NCBI GenBank assembly: GCA_013397695.1
Contig: VYZI01000344.1
Location: 397,076 to 461,075, forward strand
Reading direction: 5' to 3'
Source: Centropus unirufus
Taxonomy: Eukaryota; Chordata; Aves; Cuculiformes; Centropidae
Length of the DNA stretch: 64,000 nt
Position numbers and translations under genes: made by a program. The notes beneath the pieces were generated by a model. That model was not told where the DNA came from, searched no databases, and worked only from the letters and a program-made list of their open reading frames with translations. Shown here piece after piece: positions 59,704 through 64,000 of this stretch. Position 1 is the first letter of the stretch. Each line of letters begins with the position of its first letter.

Positions 59704-62700
59704 CTTCAAGGGAAAAAAAAAACCAAACGAATAGTGCACAGTTCAGAAATTGGTGGTTTACTCTCTGGCTTCTGTAGGTGGTAATGTGTTTCAAACCATC
59801 TGACTACTACCCGGTGGTACCCGGCATGTTGCGAACTGGAGATGAACCATCAGCAACCTTAAGCGCAGAGATACAAACTAGTTTAACAAAGATCTCTGCA
59901 AACTTACAAAGTCTGACTACACTAGAAGAGTAGATTTATGTGTCTCCTCCTTTTATGAAGTCCTGGAAACTCATTGTCCTGCTATTTCCTCTGAGTTAAT
60001 ATGCCTGTTTCAAAAATACTGGCTGTATTTATCCGGAACAAACAGTTTCAAAAAACTACTTTTCAATTTTTTTGCTCATAATTATGAGCATTTGGCTTTA
60101 AAAGAACAATGTTGATGCTGCAGAGCTCTTCCCTTGCTCCATGTGACACATCTGCAGCCTTCTTCCATCAAGTTTACAATAGCTCTAAGTGATTTGGGGG
60201 AAAATACTTGGTGAGTCTAATACATGAGTGCTCCCAGTGAGCCAGAATCCTGCAGCAGACGCACTGAGTGTTCCTATCACACAAGACGAAGAAAATTTGG
60301 ATTGGGATGCTGAAAAGAAGTCCCTTACTCGAAATGTCCTATCAAATACAGCCCTCGACTCATCTCACAAAGAAGGCCACAGTGAAGGAGGCCAGAGGGC
60401 AGCAGGATTTCAGGATCACCTGACAGGCAGTGCACCACTTTCAGAGCTCTCTCTTTCAAACAGCACTGCTTTTTCTTTCTCCAAACTTAATCTTCATTAG
60501 AGGAACACCTACACACCTTTCAGCTTAGTTCAGGAAGACCTCTCTGCTTTTTTATTGTGCCAAGCAGCACACAAAGCCCTGTCACTAACTCCTTCTTTCC
60601 ACCTGATGGGAGCCCTCTAGCAACAAAAGCTGCCTGAAAACTTGGTAGATAAAACCAGACGTGAGTTACTGCAGATGCCTAAAATACAGATAATTATGTG
60701 AAAGGCACTGGGGGAAAAGAAAGGGCTTATTTCTCAGAAATCGCCCTTTGAATAGGTAAGTCGCTGAGGTTGTGTTATTTTAGGAATCTGCAGACACTCC
60801 AGATGTGGAATAGCTCCTTTGGAGCCAAGGGCTGATCTCTACCCCAGTAGAGTGATGCTGATGTCTTAATCTGCAGCTGACAACAGCTGTTACCAAGACA
60901 GCTGTCTGGCTGGACTGGAGCGTATTGCTTCCCATGTGCCTTTAGCAGCTTGGACAACCAGTGTCTGGGATTTGTCCTTGAGATACATACACTACAAGCA
61001 AATGTCTCCATGGGCGGAGGGGTGAGACGGTGGTACTGAAGAAAAGCAGTGATGGCCACTGTGAGATGTAGCTGCTCACCTAGTGCTCTGTTTGCAGCTT
61101 GTCCAGAGCTCTGTTCCAGTTTTTTCCCCAGGATCCTTCTCAACTTCCCAATGTTTCCCTCTCAGACGTCTGTTTCTCTTAATGGTCTTGGAACCGTACA
61201 CAGCCTGTCAACATTCCCCAAATAAATTGGTGCTTCTCTGTGTGTACTTCCAGGCCTTGTTCTGGAGAGCTCTCACTGCTCTAGAAGGACGAGGGGTGAG
61301 CTAGTGGAGCAACAACCAGCAAAACCTCCCAGGCTGCCCTCAGGGAGAAGGCAAGTAATGCAGTCTGTGGGGCAAGCGCACTCAATCTCACATGAGCCAT
61401 CTCCTCGAAACACAGGTGACACACAGGAGTCACCTCCTTGGCATGGGGGAGACAGATGACCAGGAAGGCTGGGCACACGTGCATACCATTTGAGAGCAGG
61501 GAATGAAGTGCATGAACTATGGTTATTTTCTATCACAGGCCAGAAAGCTGAGCAGCTTTCCGTCGGTAAAAATGTGCCTTGCAGAAAATAATCATTTTAA
61601 ACCATCCAAAACATAACATTGCTTTAAGCAACTTGCATAGCCCTGTAGCTGGTAGACACAATGTGGAGATGCTCCCTGCTCTCACCTACGCACCGAGAGA
61701 CCCTTGGGAACCTGCTGTGAAGGAAAGGGCTGAGCGAATGGAACAGCCCCTGAAGTCTGGAACTGCCCAGCCAGACGAATCACCTTCTGACTGCTCTTCC
61801 CTCTAGCTTCTGCCTTGCTTGCCTCATGTGGGCTGAAAAATGCAGAGGTCAGAAATAAGACAGACTTCCACAGGAGGAGGCTCAGACGCAAGCTGCTTCA
61901 GGTGGGAAAAGGAAGGGACTGCTCTTGGACTGACAGTGGTTAAAAAGGATGAACTTTAAGCAGGTGCATGTGCAGTATGTGTTAATTACATAATCTGGAG
62001 CTCTTCAGAAGGTCATATTCGAAAATGAAGTCACCGAACTGTCAAGGAAGGGACATGGAGAATGTGAGAACCAGGGACAATTGAAAATATTTGAGTTAAA
62101 TGCTTTAACAGCCGGCGGTACCTCCCCATTAAACCTAACTCTAGAGCCAGTCTAGTTGTAGCACCCCAGGTGTTCTTCTTAATTTCTCATGCTGATAACA
62201 GAAAATCAGAAGGGTAAATGAGCCTACACAGAGATCCCAACTCCCGCAGCTTCCAGGACTCATCAGCTCGGACTGTGCTACCTTTGTAACACATTGCTAT
62301 TAAATTAGGTCTACACTGGATACATGCAGTTCAGAGATGGAGGTTCATATTTATCTGAGCCAGGAATTTAGTCCAGAAAGGTAGGCTGATATAGAGTGGA
62401 GGAAAGTGATAGTAAGCACTCAGCTAGCAGACAGCTTGAGGTGTGAATGCTATGCTATATCCATAGAGATGTCTTTTTAGCTGGACCCTGAAGGACTTGG
62501 TGGCCCCAACAGCACTGAGGATCCGAGTCTGCAAAGCTTCTTTCTCAGCAGCTGCCCTCCCTTTGACTCCGTCCACAGCCTCTGGTTTCCAAGACTCCTG
62601 AAAGCCAGGTCCCACACCGGGCAGCTGCAATTTGCTGCTATGTCTGAAAATTCCTATCTGAATTTTCAGCCGAGTCTGGATCAGCTCAAGCATTGCATTA

Positions 62701-64000
62701 GAACTTTTGTGATTTCCATAGGTAAATGATCCTCCTATGTGCCCTAAGAAAAACGCAGACAAACAGATCCTGATCTGCGACTTGGCCTTTGACATGGATT
62801 TTTTTCTGTGATCTGGGAAAGATAATTGTCTCTGAATTAATCTGCTTACAAATATCTCCCAACACTGTAAAGGAGAAACCCAATATTTGCAAGACCTTTG
62901 AGACTCCCTACCTACTTCAGTGCTCTGTTTCTTTTTCCTGATGGCTGACTAAAACTCATTTACATGTTCTTTCCGCGGCAAGAACACGGACCAAGTTCCT
63001 TGAACCTCAGGCACAGTTTCTCCAGGTTAAAGCCAGGCCTCCGGAACCAGGTGTTCAGGAAGCGTGGGCCCAGTGCCTGCACACCACTTGCTCAGTGAGG
63101 AAATCAGCACTAAGAAGCTCTGGCCAGCATGTCACTGACTTAATAGACCTTCAAATGAAAGATACTGAGAAAAGAAGTTTATTCAACTTACAACAGGATG
63201 ATCTAACTCTCCTTGAATTTCAGAGCGGAGGCAGAAGAAATAAAGTAGGATGGTTCCTTACTCAACAGCCTTTCTTCCCCACAGGCTACAAAAAGAAAAG
63301 GCTTCCAGCTTTCACCTTTGAGAATCTACAGACTAAACTGGTGCTTGCTACAAAGGCTCAAATAGCTGCTGTAGACCGTGCAGGCTTCAGTTTGCTGGGT
63401 CGGAGCACGAAGCTGCCTGCAGGGGATGGAACCTGTGAGACTGGACCTTGAGCACCACACTCTAAAGCCCTGCAGGACCTAGCAGGGAGCATGGTGCTGG
63501 TAGGCCACCCATCCATCAGGTGCCTGAGGTCAGAACTGAAGTAGTACAAGATGCCAGCACCAAGGGCAGGAGACTGGAGTGGGAGGGAAGAGTCAAGGCA
63601 GGTGAGTCCCATGCTCAGTGCAAACAGAGTTAGGAGGAGAAGGTCCAAGAAAACCCTGGGTGGCTGCACGCAAAGGCTTCTTGAGCTGTGAAGAGCAGGA
63701 CTTGAAGTTACATGAGGTTGAAGGACCCACTATGAGTGGAAAAGACAACTTTGCATTGAGCTGGGAGATGAAAGAGAAGGTACTAAGGCTGTTTTTGTAT
63801 GGGTGGCCTGTCTGACTTGTTACCTTTGTGTCTCCTGTCACCTCACGCTCCAGTGTATTCAGCAATCCATCCCTTTTCTTCCATTCTGTCCTCTTTACAG
63901 GCACCTGCTCTTCTAGAGGACCAGTGTTTGTGCCTGTACGTGTTAGCATGGACAGCCCCTCTGCCTCAAGCAGGGCATGAATACCTTGAAGCTGGGAATG

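Larger units (their letters stand above)
45368..64000 (-). other. RCSD1: Probable RCSD1 intron 1 (runs off the window)
   Basis: This 18.6 kb has no supported coding exon. I searched the minus strand for a short ATG-GAG-GAA/G type first exon ending at a GT donor and found no convincing case. It contains two CR1 copies (48.8 and 58.9 kb), a T-rich run near 47.45 kb and the 127-base inverted repeat at 50.2 kb. The remaining stretches (45.4-48.7, 49.3-50.1, 50.3-58.9 and 59.7-64 kb) show nothing I recognise. An unrecognised non-coding transcript cannot be excluded. Confidence 0.6.

Noticed and set aside
45368..64000. RCSD1 exon 1, or CREG1, the next gene expected from human order
   Set aside because: No ATG-GAG-GAA/G exon with a good donor and no CREG1-like protein segment was found on either strand.

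Overview
This window is vertebrate chromosomal DNA, most likely from a bird. Ten or so CR1 (chicken repeat 1) LINE copies lie in both orientations, there is an avian-type interspersed repeat near 19.2-19.5 kb, and exons are separated by compact introns. Crocodilian or turtle DNA is not formally excluded. I see no bacterial operon, plasmid, CRISPR array or viral genome.

Two protein-coding genes were rebuilt exon by exon, both on the minus strand. MPZL1 (myelin protein zero-like 1, also called PZR) has exon 1 in a CpG island at about 27.3 kb. Exon 2 is at 12.6 kb, exon 3 at 9.2 kb and exon 4 at 3.25 kb. The exons for the rest of the cytoplasmic tail, including the two ITIM tyrosine motifs, were not found and probably lie beyond the left edge. 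RCSD1 (CapZIP, a capping-protein-binding protein) lies upstream of MPZL1 in gene orientation. Its exons 2 to 6 are at 45.3, 42.7, 41.3, 40.3 and 39.1 kb, and the stop codon is at 38759. The very short coding part of exon 1 was not found and is probably beyond 64 kb. All internal junctions have GT/AG sites and compatible phases.

The roughly 11 kb between the genes holds two proline tRNA genes facing each other: Pro-AGG on plus at 31677-31748 and Pro-CGG on minus at 32690-32761. They differ at one base, the first anticodon base. Each has a CpG-rich 5' flank. A copy of an unassigned interspersed repeat lies between them, and a second copy lies inverted in MPZL1 intron 1 at about 26.4-26.8 kb.

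Layout: 1-27.3 kb is MPZL1 with its introns and CR1 insertions. 26.8-28.1 kb is the MPZL1 CpG-island promoter, with an internal tandem duplication carrying CCAAT boxes. 28-38.7 kb is intergenic, with CR1 copies and the tRNA pair. 38.7-45.4 kb is RCSD1 exons 6 to 2. 45.4-64 kb is probably RCSD1 intron 1, with two CR1 copies and a 127-base inverted repeat at 50156-50282 that would fold into an almost perfect hairpin in minus-strand RNA. The genes do not form a pathway together; their shared order and orientation match what I recall of human 1q24.2.

I found no clear undescribed multi-gene system. The best leads are the hairpin, the apparently conserved tRNA-Pro pair and the unassigned repeat family.
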